The translations under genes were made by a program, and so were the position numbers. Positions 1 through 8,828 of a DNA stretch of 64,000 bases are shown here, one piece after another. The notes beneath the pieces are model-generated. The model saw only the letters and a program-made list of their open reading frames with translations. It made no database searches and was not told the origin of the DNA. Numbering within the stretch: position 1 is the stretch's first letter; each line of letters starts with the position of its first letter. The stretch is from Lutibacter oricola (GTDB taxonomy: Bacteria > Bacteroidota > Bacteroidia > Flavobacteriales > Flavobacteriaceae), in assembly GCF_900106565.1 (NCBI RefSeq), contig NZ_FNNJ01000001.1:310001-374000 (forward strand), given 5' to 3'.

Positions 1-2
1 AT

Positions 3-1262
3 AAACAAGCTGAAATAGGAACGCCAGATTATTCAGATTTATATTTAGATAAGTACATTTCGGTAATTGAATTGGCAAACCCAATGCATAGTTTGTGGAG
101 CGATGGACGTTGGAATAAACTAACAATGGCGCACGGCTGCTATTGGGGTAAGTGTACGTTTTGCGATGTTTCTTTAGATTATATTGGTATTTACGAGCCG
201 TTAACGGCAAAAATTATAGTAGATAGGGTAGAACAAATTATTGAGCAAACTGGTGAGCGAGGTTTTCATTTTGTGGATGAAGCTGCTCCTCCAGGGTTAA
301 TGCGTGCAATTGCTATTGAAATTATTAAACGAAATTTAGTAATTACTTGGTGGACAAACATTAGATTTGAGAAAAGCTTTACAAGAGATCTTTGTATGCT
401 TTTAAAAAACTCAGGTTGTATTGCTGTTTCAGGAGGTTTAGAAGTAGCTTCAGATAGGTTGCTAGACCTTATAAAAAAAGGAGTTACTGTTGAGCAAGTA
501 GCACAAGTAACACGTAATTTTACAGAGGCAGATATAATGGTTCATGCTTACTTAATGTATGGCTTTCCAACTCAAACAACTCAAGAAACTGTAGACAGTC
601 TAGAAATGGTACGTCAGTTATTTGAACTAGGCATAATTAAGTCTGGTTTTTGGCATCAATTTTCACTAACAACACACAGCCCAATTGGTTTAAATCCATC
701 AGATTTTGGTGTAGAGCCAAACTATAAAGAGATTACGTTTGCTAATAATGATGTTCAGTTTAAAGATAAAATAGGCTTAAAGCACGATAAGTTTAGTTAT
801 GGATTAAGAAAATCTATTTTTAATTTTATGCACGGTGTTGGTTTTGATGTTCCGCTAGAAGACTGGTTCGATTTTAAAATACCAGAAACAACAATACCTT
901 GGAATTTTATTGAAAAATCTTTAGAAGAAGATGATAGTTTTAAAACTAAATCTTCAGCAAAAATAATTTGGTTAGGCGGAGAGCCGTTAATTTCAGAAAT
1001 AACAAAAAAGAAAAAAGGAAAAGTAAAGCAGTTACTTGTAATGACTTTTCATGATAAGCTAGAAAGCTTTGAAATAACTATGGACAAGGAAAAAGGAACT
1101 TGGTTTTTAGCTATTTTGAAAAAACTATCAATACATGAAAACTCAACGTTAACTTTTTCAGAATTAAAAGCAGATTTTGAAACTAGTTTTAATGATTTTG
1201 AATTGTTTTGGTATTCAAAACCAATTAATATATTAAAAGAATATGGATTGTTAGTTTTGTAA
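3..1262 (+). CDS. Radical SAM protein, 5'-truncated by the window edge
   Basis: The frame is open to the left edge with no stop, so the N-terminus lies outside the window; a TTG at 72 is only an internal codon. A cysteine cluster at about 138-164 (GCYWGKCTFCD) marks the 4Fe-4S/S-adenosylmethionine site. The spacing is CX4CX2C, one residue longer than the usual CX3CX2C. The following residues (HFVDEAAPP, then SGGLEVASDRLL and YLMYGFPTQT) fit the barrel of B12-binding-type radical SAM enzymes. The missing N-terminus could hold a cobalamin-binding domain, but that is inference. The substrate is unknown. The gene ends at a bidirectional terminator facing the superoxide dismutase gene. Confidence 0.8.
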   Translation, partial: KQAEIGTPDYSDLYLDKYISVIELANPMHSLWSDGRWNKLTMAHGCYWGKCTFCDVSLDYIGIYEPLTAKIIVDRVEQIIEQTGERGFHFVDEAAPPGLMRAIAIEIIKRNLVITWWTNIRFEKSFTRDLCMLLKNSGCIAVSGGLEVASDRLLDLIKKGVTVEQVAQVTRNFTEADIMVHAYLMYGFPTQTTQETVDSLEMVRQLFELGIIKSGFWHQFSLTTHSPIGLNPSDFGVEPNYKEITFANNDVQFKDKIGLKHDKFSYGLRKSIFNFMHGVGFDVPLEDWFDFKIPETTIPWNFIEKSLEEDDSFKTKSSAKIIWLGGEPLISEITKKKKGKVKQLLVMTFHDKLESFEITMDKEKGTWFLAILKKLSIHENSTLTFSELKADFETSFNDFELFWYSKPINILKEYGLLVL

Positions 1263-1283
1263 TAAACTAAAAGTTTTAATGCA

Positions 1284-1311
1284 AAAAAACACACCAATTG
1301 GTGTGTTTTTT
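1284..1311. terminator. Bidirectional terminator between radical SAM gene and sod
   Basis: A perfect inverted repeat of 14 bases per arm is centred on CACCAATTGGTG and flanked by A and T runs. It lies between two convergent genes and can end transcription from both sides. Confidence 0.8.
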
Positions 1312-1331
1312 GTATATATTGTTTTAAAAAA

Positions 1332-1940
1332 TTATTTGTTTTCAGCATATAATTTTTCAACATAGTTCCAGTTAATTACATTAAAAAATGCATTAATATA
1401 ATCTGGTCTTCTGTTTTGATAGTTTAGGTAATATGCGTGCTCCCAAACGTCTAATGCTAAAATTGGAGTTCCTCCACAAGTAATACCCGGCATTAATGGA
1501 TTGTCTTGGTTTGCAGTAGAGCAAATTTCAACTTTACCACCTTTATGAACACATAACCAAGCCCATCCAGATCCAAAACGTGTTGCTGCAGCTTTAGAAA
1601 AAGCATCTTTAAAGCCTTCAAAATCTCCATAAGCAGCTTCAATAGCGTCTTTTAATTCACCTGATAAACGTCCTTTACCTTCTGGATTCATTACATTCCA
1701 AAATAAAGAATGGTTGTAAAAACCTCCACCATTATTTCTAACAGCACCATTATTTAAATCTAATCCAGTTAAAATATCTTCAATAGATTTTCCTTCTAAA
1801 TCAGTTCCAGCAATAGCATTGTTTAAGTTGTTTGTGTAACCATTGTGATGTTTACTGTGGTGAATTTCCATAGTTCTTGCATCAATATGTGGTTCTAGCG
1901 CATCATAAGCGTATGATAATTTTGGTAATTCGAAAGCCAT
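1332..1940 (-). CDS. sodA: Superoxide dismutase, Mn-type of the Fe/Mn family
   Basis: This 202-residue protein dismutates superoxide to oxygen and hydrogen peroxide, with no visible signal peptide, so cytoplasmic. The metal ligands are His27, His77, Asp164 and His168 (the last two in DVWEH). The second-sphere glutamine is at position 145 in STANQDNPL and a glycine is in [10 protein letters not shown]. That arrangement is typical of Mn enzymes, whereas Fe enzymes place the glutamine near residue 70. The length is normal for the family. Cambialistic activity cannot be excluded from sequence. It is monocistronic, with a -7 element about 40 bases upstream. Confidence 0.95.
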   Translation of the reverse strand: MAFELPKLSYAYDALEPHIDARTMEIHHSKHHNGYTNNLNNAIAGTDLEGKSIEDILTGLDLNNGAVRNNGGGFYNHSLFWNVMNPEGKGRLSGELKDAIEAAYGDFEGFKDAFSKAAATRFGSGWAWLCVHKGGKVEICSTANQDNPLMPGITCGGTPILALDVWEHAYYLNYQNRRPDYINAFFNVINWNYVEKLYAENK

Positions 1941-1977
1941 AATTATAGTTTTTTTTAGTTTAAAATTTATAGTAATT

Positions 1978-1985
1978 CAAAGGTA
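1978..1985 (-). promoter_or_regulatory. Promoter -7 element of sodA
   Basis: On the minus strand this reads TACCTTTG, a full match to the Bacteroidota TAnnTTTG element, 38 bases before the sodA start. A TTG lies 16 bases further upstream, slightly closer than usual. Confidence 0.55.
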
Positions 1986-2057
1986 ACGAACCAATTCCAT
2001 ACAAAAAAATCGAATGTATTTATAGTGTTATTGTTTTAGCCTATGGTAAATGCACCT

Positions 2058-2588
2058 TTAAAACCGTATTTTTTTGAATAAATCCCAAAGTACAACTCCA
2101 CAACTAACGGATATGTTTAAGGAATGTTTAGTGCCAAATTGAGGAATTTCAATGCAGTAATTTGAAGCTGAAACTACTTCTTGTTGAACACCTTTTACCT
2201 CATTTCCCATTACAATAGCATATTTTTGGTTGGGTTGAATGGTGAAATCTTGAAGCATTGTACTGTTTTCAGCTTGTTCAATAGAAGCCACTAAAATATT
2301 GTCTTCTTTTAATTTTTGAACTAAAGTAAGCGTGTCTTCAACATATTCCCAAGCAACAGATTCTGTAGCACCCAAAGCGGTTTTATGAATTTCTTTATGT
2401 GGTGGTTGCGCTGTAATACCGCACAAATAAATTTTTTCAATTAAAAAAGCATCACTAGTTCTAAAAACAGAACCAATATTATTTAAACTTCTAATATTGT
2501 CTAAAACAACTATTAACGGAATTTTATCTGTTTTTTTAAAGTCATCAATATTTAGCCTGCCGAGTTCGCTATTTTTTAATTTTCTCAT
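2058..2588 (-). CDS. TrmH-family RNA 2'-O-methyltransferase (SPOUT)
   Basis: The 176-residue protein has the three SPOUT/SpoU motifs in order: LDNIRSLNNIGSVFRTSDAF near residues 30-49, GNEVKGV near 128, and the knot-forming IPQFGTKHSLNISVSCGV near 148. These build the trefoil-knot SAM site. The family methylates ribose 2'-OH in tRNA or rRNA. It lacks the N-terminal substrate-binding domain seen in some relatives. The exact target cannot be read from sequence, so no symbol is given. It is divergent from mutS, and another short SPOUT protein lies just beyond mutS. Confidence 0.9.
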   Translation of the reverse strand: MRKLKNSELGRLNIDDFKKTDKIPLIVVLDNIRSLNNIGSVFRTSDAFLIEKIYLCGITAQPPHKEIHKTALGATESVAWEYVEDTLTLVQKLKEDNILVASIEQAENSTMLQDFTIQPNQKYAIVMGNEVKGVQQEVVSASNYCIEIPQFGTKHSLNISVSCGVVLWDLFKKIRF

Positions 2589-2670
2589 ATATTTAGTTAT
2601 TGGTTAGTGGTTTTTAGTTGTTGGCATATTATCTAACCACCAAAAACTAAAGACTAACAACTATATTTTA

Positions 2671-2678
2671 TATCTTCG
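2671..2678 (+). promoter_or_regulatory. Candidate promoter -7 element of mutS
   Basis: TATCTTCG differs from the TAnnTTTG element at one position and lies 27 bases before the TTG start of mutS. No clear TTG -33 element is seen, so support is moderate. Confidence 0.45.
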
Positions 2679-2704
2679 CAAAACTAACTTAATTTCCTAA
2701 AAAA

Positions 2705-5314
2705 TTGGCAGCAAAAACCAAGAAAGTAACTCCTTTAATGAAACAATACAATGCTATTAAGGTTAAATACCCTGATGCAATGTTGTTATTTAGAGTTGGA
2801 GATTTTTATGAAACCTTTGGAGAAGATGCCAAAAAAGCGGCACACGTTTTAGGAATTATTTTAACTAAAAGAGGAGCAGGTAGTGAAACTGAAACGGCAC
2901 TAGCTGGTTTTCCTCATCACTCGTTAAATACCTATTTGCCAAAATTGGTAAAAGCAGGAATGCGTGTTGCTATTTGCGATCAGTTAGAAGATCCAAAAAT
3001 GACCAAGAAAATTGTAAAACGTGGTGTTACCGAATTGGTAACTCCAGGAGTTGCTTTAAATGATGAGGTGTTGTTAGCTAAAACAAACAATTTTTTAGCG
3101 GCTATTCACTTCGGGAAAAAGCAACTTGGAGTTTCTTTTTTAGATGTTTCTACGGGTGAATTTTTAACTGCTCAAGGAAATAGTGAATATATAGATAAGT
3201 TGTTGCAAAACTTTAATCCGAGTGAAGTTTTGGTTCAAAAACAGCATAAAACTAAGTTTTTTGAGCTTTTTGGGGATCGTTTTTATACGTTTTATTTAGA
3301 AGATTGGATTTTTAATGCAGAATATGCTTTGGAAACTTTAACAAATCATTTCAAAGTAAAAACATTAAAAGGTTTTGGTGTAGATGATTTAAATGAAGGA
3401 ATTATTTCTTCGGGTGCTGTGCTATATTATTTAGGTGAAACACAGCACAATAAGTTAGATCATATAGCGGTTATAAACCGAATTTCTGAAGATAATTATG
3501 TTTGGATGGACCGTTTTACCATCCGAAATTTGGAATTGTACAGTTCAACTTCGGTAAATGCGGTAACATTATTAGATGTTATTGATAAAACCATTTCACC
3601 AATGGGTGGAAGAATGTTGAAGCGTTGGTTGGCATTACCATTAAAAGATGTGAACCGTATAAAAAAGCGTCATGATATTGTAAAATATTTTATTGATACT
3701 GAAGACTTTTTCGAATTGTGCTCTTTTCAAATTAAGCAAATTAGCGATATTGAGCGTTTGGTTTCAAAAGTTGCTACTGGTAAGGTAAATCCGCGTGAAG
3801 TTGTGTTGTTGAAAAATTCACTAAACGCCATTCTTCCTATTAAAGAAGCTGCCGAAAAAAGTGATAACGAAAGTTTAAGAATTATTGGCGAGCAATTACA
3901 AAACTGCAATGCGCTTCGTGAGAAAATTTCAAAAACTGTAAACGAAGATGCTCCAGTAAATATTAATAAAGGAAATAGTATTGCTGAAGGTGTTTCAGAA
4001 GAGTTAGACGAATTAAGAAGCATTTCAAATTCTGGAAAGGAATATTTAGACAATATGTTGGCTAGAGAAACCGAACGAACCGGAATTACTTCATTAAAAA
4101 TAGCGTTTAACAATGTTTTTGGATACTATATTGAAGTTAGAAATTCACATAAAGACAAAGTTCCTGAAGAATGGATACGTAAACAAACGTTGGTAAATGC
4201 CGAGCGTTATATTACGGAAGAATTAAAGGAATACGAAACTAAAATATTAGGCGCTGAAGAAAAAATTGGCAAACTTGAGCAAGAGATTTTTGCTGAATTA
4301 ATTAGTGGTTTGTTAGATTATATTCAACCAATTCAATTGAATGCGCAATTAATTGGTCAAATAGATTGTTTATTGTCTTTTGCTGAATTGGCAAAGCAAA
4401 ACAATTATGTACGTCCGCAGTTAGATGAAACTACTGATTTAGAAATTAAAAACGGTCGTCATCCAGTAATTGAAAAACAATTACCTATTGGTGAAGAGTA
4501 TATTGCTAATGATGTGGTGTTGAACAGAACTCAACAACAAATTATTATGATTACTGGTCCTAATATGTCTGGTAAATCAGCAATTTTGCGTCAAACAGCG
4601 TTGATTGTTTTATTAGCACAAATGGGAAGTTATGTTCCTGCTCAAAACGCTAGAATTGGAATTGTAGATAAGATTTTTACACGTGTTGGAGCGAGTGATA
4701 ATATTTCTATGGGCGAATCTACTTTTATGGTAGAAATGAATGAAACTGCGAGTATTTTGAACAATATTTCAGAACGTAGTTTGGTGTTGTTAGATGAAAT
4801 TGGACGAGGAACAAGTACTTATGATGGTATTTCAATTGCTTGGGCAATTGCCGAATATTTACACGAACATCCTTCAAAAGCTAAAACATTATTTGCTACG
4901 CATTATCACGAATTAAATGATATGACCAACACATTTGAACGTGTAAAAAACTTCAATGTTTCGGTTAAAGAATTAAAAGATAAAGTGATTTTCTTGCGTA
5001 AACTAGTTGCAGGTGGTAGCGAACATAGTTTTGGTATTTACGTTGCAAAATTGGCTGGAATGCCAACTGCTGTTGTGCATAGAGCAAGTAAAATGTTGAA
5101 GCAGTTAGAGAAAAATCATACCAATGATGATGTAAAGGAAACGTTGAAAAGCGCTTCAGAAGAAGAAATGCAATTGAGCTTTTTTCAATTAGATGATCCT
5201 TTGTTAGAAGATATAAAAGAGGAAATCCTTTCAACAAATATAGATACGTTAACACCTATTGAAGCATTAATGAAGTTGAATGAGATTAAACGAATGTTGA
5301 CGAAGAAAAAGTAA
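2705..5314 (+). CDS. mutS: DNA mismatch repair protein MutS
   Basis: This 869-residue ATPase recognises mismatches and small loops in DNA. The mismatch-probing Phe-x-Glu motif is at residues 34-36 (FYE). The Walker A GPNMSGKS begins near residue 618, and Walker B ([14 protein letters not shown]) and the ATHYHEL helix follow. The length is normal for MutS. The chosen start is TTG at 2705, giving the N-terminus [15 protein letters not shown]. The first ATG (2738) would remove residues just before the conserved LMKQYNAIK segment. It is not in an operon with mutL. A repeat-like spacer separates it from the next gene. Confidence 0.97.
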   Translation: MAAKTKKVTPLMKQYNAIKVKYPDAMLLFRVGDFYETFGEDAKKAAHVLGIILTKRGAGSETETALAGFPHHSLNTYLPKLVKAGMRVAICDQLEDPKMTKKIVKRGVTELVTPGVALNDEVLLAKTNNFLAAIHFGKKQLGVSFLDVSTGEFLTAQGNSEYIDKLLQNFNPSEVLVQKQHKTKFFELFGDRFYTFYLEDWIFNAEYALETLTNHFKVKTLKGFGVDDLNEGIISSGAVLYYLGETQHNKLDHIAVINRISEDNYVWMDRFTIRNLELYSSTSVNAVTLLDVIDKTISPMGGRMLKRWLALPLKDVNRIKKRHDIVKYFIDTEDFFELCSFQIKQISDIERLVSKVATGKVNPREVVLLKNSLNAILPIKEAAEKSDNESLRIIGEQLQNCNALREKISKTVNEDAPVNINKGNSIAEGVSEELDELRSISNSGKEYLDNMLARETERTGITSLKIAFNNVFGYYIEVRNSHKDKVPEEWIRKQTLVNAERYITEELKEYETKILGAEEKIGKLEQEIFAELISGLLDYIQPIQLNAQLIGQIDCLLSFAELAKQNNYVRPQLDETTDLEIKNGRHPVIEKQLPIGEEYIANDVVLNRTQQQIIMITGPNMSGKSAILRQTALIVLLAQMGSYVPAQNARIGIVDKIFTRVGASDNISMGESTFMVEMNETASILNNISERSLVLLDEIGRGTSTYDGISIAWAIAEYLHEHPSKAKTLFATHYHELNDMTNTFERVKNFNVSVKELKDKVIFLRKLVAGGSEHSFGIYVAKLAGMPTAVVHRASKMLKQLEKNHTNDDVKETLKSASEEEMQLSFFQLDDPLLEDIKEEILSTNIDTLTPIEALMKLNEIKRMLTKKK

Positions 5315-5318
5315 TGAT

Positions 5319-5384
5319 TGTAATTTTGAGCGAAACGAAGTGAAGTTGAAAAATCTCTAGATTCTTCATTTCATTTAGAATGAC
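5319..5384. repeat. Degenerate inverted-repeat element after mutS
   Basis: The left arm (TGAGCGAAACGAAGTGAAG) and the right arm (CTTCATTTCATTTAGAATG on the same strand) form an imperfect hairpin around AAATCTCTAGATTC. It fills most of the spacer between mutS and the next gene. It resembles the short palindromic intergenic repeats scattered in many Bacteroidota genomes. Copy number cannot be seen from one window. Confidence 0.55.
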
Positions 5385-5401
5385 AAAAAGAACATAATTT
5401 A

Positions 5402-5854
5402 ATGATAAACAATTTAGAACAAGGCTTTTTTGGGATTGGAATTCAAAATGGTAAAACTCCTGAAAATTTAGGCGTTTTATGGCGTTCGGCTCAAAATATG
5501 GGAGCAAGTTTTATATTTACTATTGGAAATAGATATGCAAAACAAGCTTGCGACACACATAAAGCTGTAGGTGCAATGCCTTATTTTCATTATGACACTT
5601 TTGAAGATTTTTATAAAAATTTACCAAAAGGAGCGCAATTAGTAGGTGTAGAATTAGATGAAAAAGCTGTGCCACTTGAAACATTTACGCATCCTAGACG
5701 TTGTGTATACTTATTAGGTGCTGAAGATCACGGATTGTCTAATGCAGCCATAGAAAAATCTCATTTTTTGGTAAAATTTAAATCAACTTTAAGTTTAAAT
5801 GTATCTGTTGCTGGTAGTATTATTATGTATGATAGGCAAGCAAAGTTATTTTAA
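5402..5854 (+). CDS. Short TrmH/SpoU-family RNA methyltransferase
   Basis: This 150-residue protein consists only of the SPOUT fold. Motif 1 is near residues 14-32 (NGKTPENLGVLWRSAQNMGA), motif 2 is LLGAEDHGLS near 107, and motif 3 is the knot segment STLSLNVSVAGSIIMYDR. It lacks any extra RNA-binding domain, like the TrmL-type tRNA enzymes, although that assignment is only by general similarity. It follows mutS after 87 bases that carry the degenerate hairpin repeat. The product probably modifies tRNA or rRNA ribose. Confidence 0.85.
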   Translation: MINNLEQGFFGIGIQNGKTPENLGVLWRSAQNMGASFIFTIGNRYAKQACDTHKAVGAMPYFHYDTFEDFYKNLPKGAQLVGVELDEKAVPLETFTHPRRCVYLLGAEDHGLSNAAIEKSHFLVKFKSTLSLNVSVAGSIIMYDRQAKLF

Positions 5855-5865
5855 GCTAATTATAC

Positions 5866-5873
5866 TATCTTTG
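5866..5873 (+). promoter_or_regulatory. Promoter -7 element before the TatA-like gene
   Basis: TATCTTTG is an exact TAnnTTTG match 18 bases before the ATG at 5892. It lies just beyond the stop of the upstream methyltransferase gene. No clear TTG is seen at -33. Confidence 0.6.
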
Positions 5874-5891
5874 TAAAAATTAAAAAATAGA

Positions 5892-6200
5892 ATGTTTTTA
5901 TTTATAAGCGGTCCCGAAATATTTGTAATACTTGTAATTGTAGTAATGCTTTTTGGTGCAGATAAGTTACCAGAAATTGCTCGAGGTCTTGGAAAAGGTA
6001 TGCGCCAGGTAAAAGATGCTACAAACGATATTAAAAGAGAAATTAAAACTAGTGCCGAAAAGCACGATATAGATATTGATGCTGCAACTAAGGTTCGAGA
6101 TGAAATTAATAAAGTAAAAGAAGATTTTTCTAACCCAGTTTCTAAGGTTAAAAATAAAATTGTAGACGACCTTTCTGGGCCTATTAAACGAACTAAATAA
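5892..6200 (+). CDS. Twin-arginine translocase subunit, TatA/TatB-like
   Basis: The 102-residue protein has the TatA/B layout: one short N-terminal membrane helix (about residues 8-22), the hinge FGADKLPEIARGLGKGMR, then an amphipathic and charged tail. This subunit forms or gates the pore that exports folded proteins with twin-arginine signals. Sequence alone does not separate TatA from TatB reliably here. No tatC is nearby. It has its own -7 promoter element and is followed after two bases by the PAP2 gene, so the two are probably co-transcribed. Confidence 0.85.
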   Translation: MFLFISGPEIFVILVIVVMLFGADKLPEIARGLGKGMRQVKDATNDIKREIKTSAEKHDIDIDAATKVRDEINKVKEDFSNPVSKVKNKIVDDLSGPIKRTK

Positions 6201-6202
6201 CT

Positions 6203-6769
6203 GTGGAATTACTTGATTCCATAATTGAATACGATAAACAATTTTTACTGTTTTTACATTCGCACGGAACAGAAACTTGGGATTCTTTCTGGTTGTTTAT
6301 TACCAATCCAATATATTGGATTCCTTTATTTTTTATAATATTTTTTCTTGGCAATAAAGTTTTTTCCTTAAAACAAGCCTTATTAATAACATTTAGTACT
6401 GGATTAAGTGCTGGGGCAGCATTACTTATAGTTAATGCAATAAAAAATTCGATTAAAAGATTACGGCCAATTAATGATGAATCTATTAATGATCAGTTGA
6501 GAATATTAATGTCTGCCAGTGATTTTAGTTTTGTTTCTGGGCATTCAACAGTATCTTTTACAATTGCTTTTTTATCGTTTTGGATTTTAAAAAAGCATTA
6601 TAAATACGCTTGGTTGCTATTTTTGTTTCCTTTGCTATTTGCTTACAGTAGAATTTATTTAGCAGCACATTTTCCTATAGATATTTTTTTCGGAATGATT
6701 TTAGGGTTTTTAATTGCTCGTATTGCGTGTTTTTTAATTGAAAAGTTTATTTTAAAAAGTAACTTATAA
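6203..6769 (+). CDS. PAP2-family membrane phosphatase
   Basis: This 188-residue integral membrane protein carries all three acid-phosphatase (PAP2) motifs: KNSIKRLRP (KX6RP), VSGHST (SGH), and SRIYLAAHFPIDIFFG (SRX5HX3D). About five hydrophobic segments surround them. Relatives dephosphorylate lipid phosphates such as phosphatidate or undecaprenyl pyrophosphate; the substrate here is not determinable. The start is GTG at 6203, two bases after the TatA-like stop, indicating translational coupling. Its stop overlaps the convergent methyltransferase stop by six bases. Confidence 0.9.
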   Translation: MELLDSIIEYDKQFLLFLHSHGTETWDSFWLFITNPIYWIPLFFIIFFLGNKVFSLKQALLITFSTGLSAGAALLIVNAIKNSIKRLRPINDESINDQLRILMSASDFSFVSGHSTVSFTIAFLSFWILKKHYKYAWLLFLFPLLFAYSRIYLAAHFPIDIFFGMILGFLIARIACFLIEKFILKSNL

Positions 6770-7423
6770 AACTCTACTAATAGTTAAACCATCTCTAATA
6801 GGTAGCAAAACCGTTTCAATTCTAGCATCGTTATTTAAAAGTGTATTATACTCTAAAAGTATTTTTGTGTCGTTATCTTTAGGGTTTAATTCTTCAACAA
6901 CTTTACCACTCCATAAAACATTATCACTTAGTATAACACCACCTTTATTCATTTTATTAATAATTAAATTGAAGTAATTTATATAGTTCTTTTTGTCGGC
7001 ATCAATAAACACTAAATCAAATTTTTTATCAAGTTGCGGTATAATATCAACAGCGTTACCAATAAGTTGTTTTAGTTTTCCTTTGTAAGGCGATTGATTA
7101 AAAAAACCAGCAACAAAATCTTCTAATTCTTCATTTACATCAATGGTAATTAAAGAGCCTTCGGTTTGCATACCTTCAGCTAAACTTAGTGCAGAATAAC
7201 CTGTGTAAGTTCCAATTTCTAAAATGTTTTTTGGATTAATTAATTTAGAAATCATAGATAAAACTCTACCTTGATATGGGCCACTTAGCATACGTGGATT
7301 TAAAACTTTTTGCCAAGTTTCTTTATTTAATTTTTGCAATAACTCAGGCTCATGTTGTGAGTGTTCTACAACGTATTTATCTATGGCGTTTGGTATAAAT
7401 TCCATTATTTTATTTTGAAGCAA
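6764..7423 (-). CDS. SAM-dependent O-methyltransferase, class I (COMT-like)
   Basis: The 219-residue protein matches the metal-dependent catechol/caffeoyl-CoA O-methyltransferase fold. The SAM-binding glycine loop is ILEIGTYTGYSALSLA near residues 68-83, followed by the acidic end of strand 2 (TIDVNEE). The metal-binding FIDADKKNYINY and DNVLWSGKV segments come next. The methyl acceptor is unknown. It is transcribed toward the PAP2 gene with a six-base overlap of stops. It is separated from the upstream sigma-factor genes by a strong hairpin. Confidence 0.9.
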   Translation of the reverse strand: MLQNKIMEFIPNAIDKYVVEHSQHEPELLQKLNKETWQKVLNPRMLSGPYQGRVLSMISKLINPKNILEIGTYTGYSALSLAEGMQTEGSLITIDVNEELEDFVAGFFNQSPYKGKLKQLIGNAVDIIPQLDKKFDLVFIDADKKNYINYFNLIINKMNKGGVILSDNVLWSGKVVEELNPKDNDTKILLEYNTLLNNDARIETVLLPIRDGLTISRVL

Positions 7424-7434
7424 AGGTATAAAAA

Positions 7435-7457
7435 AACGGAACTTATAAAGTTCCGTT
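7435..7457 (-). terminator. Terminator of the ECF sigma operon
   Basis: A perfect 10-base stem (AACGGAACTT with AAGTTCCGTT) has a three-base loop. On the minus strand it is followed by a run of T. It ends the sigma/anti-sigma transcript before the O-methyltransferase gene. Confidence 0.8.
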
Positions 7458-7483
7458 GTACATAATATTATTTTAAAAGAAGC

Positions 7484-7729
7484 TTAAATTTTAGCTTTTA
7501 GTTCTTTTTCCATAGCTGCTTTTTCTTCATCACCAAGGCACTTTTTAATATCTTCTTGGTTAGAGTGTTTTTCGTAACACTTTGTCATAATACTATTTTG
7601 TTTAGAGTATAAACCGCAATTTTTACACAACAAAATATGAATATTTAGTTTTATTATTTCCCAAAGTGAAGCTTCTTTATATTGGCTTTTGTCGCAAATT
7701 GTAGTTGCTTCGTCACATGTTAATTTCAT
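7484..7729 (-). CDS. Small Cys/His-motif protein, probable anti-sigma partner
   Basis: This 81-residue protein has no membrane segment. It carries HILLCKNC near residues 31-38, an HX3CX2C pattern like the zinc motif of ZAS-type anti-sigma factors. Other cysteines are at 5, 12, 51 and 64. It starts 12 bases downstream of the ECF sigma gene on the same strand, the usual place for a cognate anti-sigma factor. Function is inferred from motif and position. Unlike many anti-sigmas it lacks an export or sensor domain, so it could act as a soluble redox or metal-sensing partner. Confidence 0.65.
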   Translation of the reverse strand: MKLTCDEATTICDKSQYKEASLWEIIKLNIHILLCKNCGLYSKQNSIMTKCYEKHSNQEDIKKCLGDEEKAAMEKELKAKI

Positions 7730-7741
7730 TCTCCTAATCTT

Positions 7742-8308
7742 TTAATTTTGAAACCAATTATCTTCCATACATTTTCTTAGCTGTGTTCTGGCTCTATGGA
7801 TAATTACCCAAAGGTTTGACGAAGTTATATCTAGCTCCTTACAAATTTCCTCAGTTTCAAACTGTTGTATGGTTTTCATTCTAAAAACTAGTTCGTATTT
7901 TTCGGGTAATTTACCTATGCATAGTTCTAAGGTGTTGCTAAGTTCTTCATTTTCTATGCTTTTTTCGGTTTCGCTATTCCAACTAGTAGGTACTCTTTCT
8001 TCAATCCATTCACCTTCACGTTCGCCATCAGCATAAAAATTCATTTTAACTTCAGCTTTTCCTTTTGCCGAATTTATTTTACGATAATAGTCTATAATTT
8101 TTCGTTTTAAAATTGAAATAAGCCAGGTGCGTTCACTAGCCTTTCCTTGAAAATTTTTCATGGCTTTTAAACCTGCAAAAAATGTTTCTTGAACTAAATC
8201 TTTAGCCATTTCGTGATTGTTTACTCTACTAATTGTATAGTTGAATAAATAATCGGCGTGTGATTTAATCCACTTGTCAGGATCTAGCGTATGTTTTTTC
8301 TGAGACAT
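7742..8308 (-). CDS. ECF-type RNA polymerase sigma factor
   Basis: The 188-residue protein has sigma-70 region 2 (about residues 15-75: YLFNYTISRVNNHEMAKDLV, then ERTWLISILKRKIIDYYRK) and region 4 (about 120-180: LPEKYELVFRMK, then helix-turn-helix EICKELDITSSNLWVIIHRA). Regions 1 and 3 are missing, as in extracytoplasmic-function sigma factors. It directs RNA polymerase to a small regulon that is not identifiable here. It is followed by the Cys/His protein that probably restrains it. A hybrid kinase and an NTF2-like secreted protein lie upstream on the same strand. Confidence 0.92.
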   Translation of the reverse strand: MSQKKHTLDPDKWIKSHADYLFNYTISRVNNHEMAKDLVQETFFAGLKAMKNFQGKASERTWLISILKRKIIDYYRKINSAKGKAEVKMNFYADGEREGEWIEERVPTSWNSETEKSIENEELSNTLELCIGKLPEKYELVFRMKTIQQFETEEICKELDITSSNLWVIIHRARTQLRKCMEDNWFQN

Positions 8309-8364
8309 TTATACTCGAAATTAGATTAAAGCTAAAATAATTAATTATTTAAAAACTATACCTT

Positions 8365-8826
8365 TTAATTGCAGTTTTCTCTTCTTCTAGTATCTATAAC
8401 TGAAATTATTTTCCATTTATTACCAATTTTTACTAGCTGAAATGAGTTTGAACCACAATGAGTTATGTTTTTGTTAACATAAAAGGTATAAGCAGTCCAT
8501 ACATTAGCTAAATTACCGTCTATTTTTATTGAGTAAGAAGTTAACTTTTCAATCCAACTATCATTTGGGTTTTTAGTTTTAATTATATTAACAAACTCTT
8601 TTTTTGAAACTTCATCAGCAATTACTGTATTTCCATTTGAATTAATATAAGTTGTTAAACCTCTAAAATTTTTATGAACAACATTCTTTATGGTTAAAGT
8701 GTCTCCTTTGTCAATAGCTTTAAAAAACAGCTTTAGCGTATTTTTTATATCTTCTTGTTGAGAAGGTTTTTGCGAGTAGCATATTGTAATATTTACAATA
8801 AATAAAAGGAGTACAAGTTTTTTCAT
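8365..8826 (-). CDS. Secreted NTF2-like protein (SnoaL/DUF4440-type)
   Basis: This 153-residue protein has an N-terminal signal peptide (MKKLVLLLFIVNITICYSQ). The rest looks like one NTF2-like cone-shaped domain: an initial helix IKNTLKLFFKAIDKGDTLTI, then beta strands including ANVWTAYTFYVN and NSFQLVKIGNKWKIISV. Proteins of this fold bind small ligands or act as minor enzymes; nothing shows a catalytic site. It starts two bases after the stop of the hybrid kinase and is therefore probably co-transcribed with it. It may contribute to the stimulus pathway, but that is only positional inference. Confidence 0.7.
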   Translation of the reverse strand: MKKLVLLLFIVNITICYSQKPSQQEDIKNTLKLFFKAIDKGDTLTIKNVVHKNFRGLTTYINSNGNTVIADEVSKKEFVNIIKTKNPNDSWIEKLTSYSIKIDGNLANVWTAYTFYVNKNITHCGSNSFQLVKIGNKWKIISVIDTRRRENCN

Positions 8827-8828
8827 TT

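Noticed and set aside
3727-4113. Open antisense frame of 128 codons inside mutS
   Set aside because: It lies entirely opposite a strongly conserved gene, has no promoter-like signal, and its composition is explained by mutS codons.
5286-5507. Open antisense frame of 73 codons across the repeat after mutS
   Set aside because: It runs through the degenerate hairpin and into the opposite strand of the methyltransferase gene, so it is not a plausible gene.
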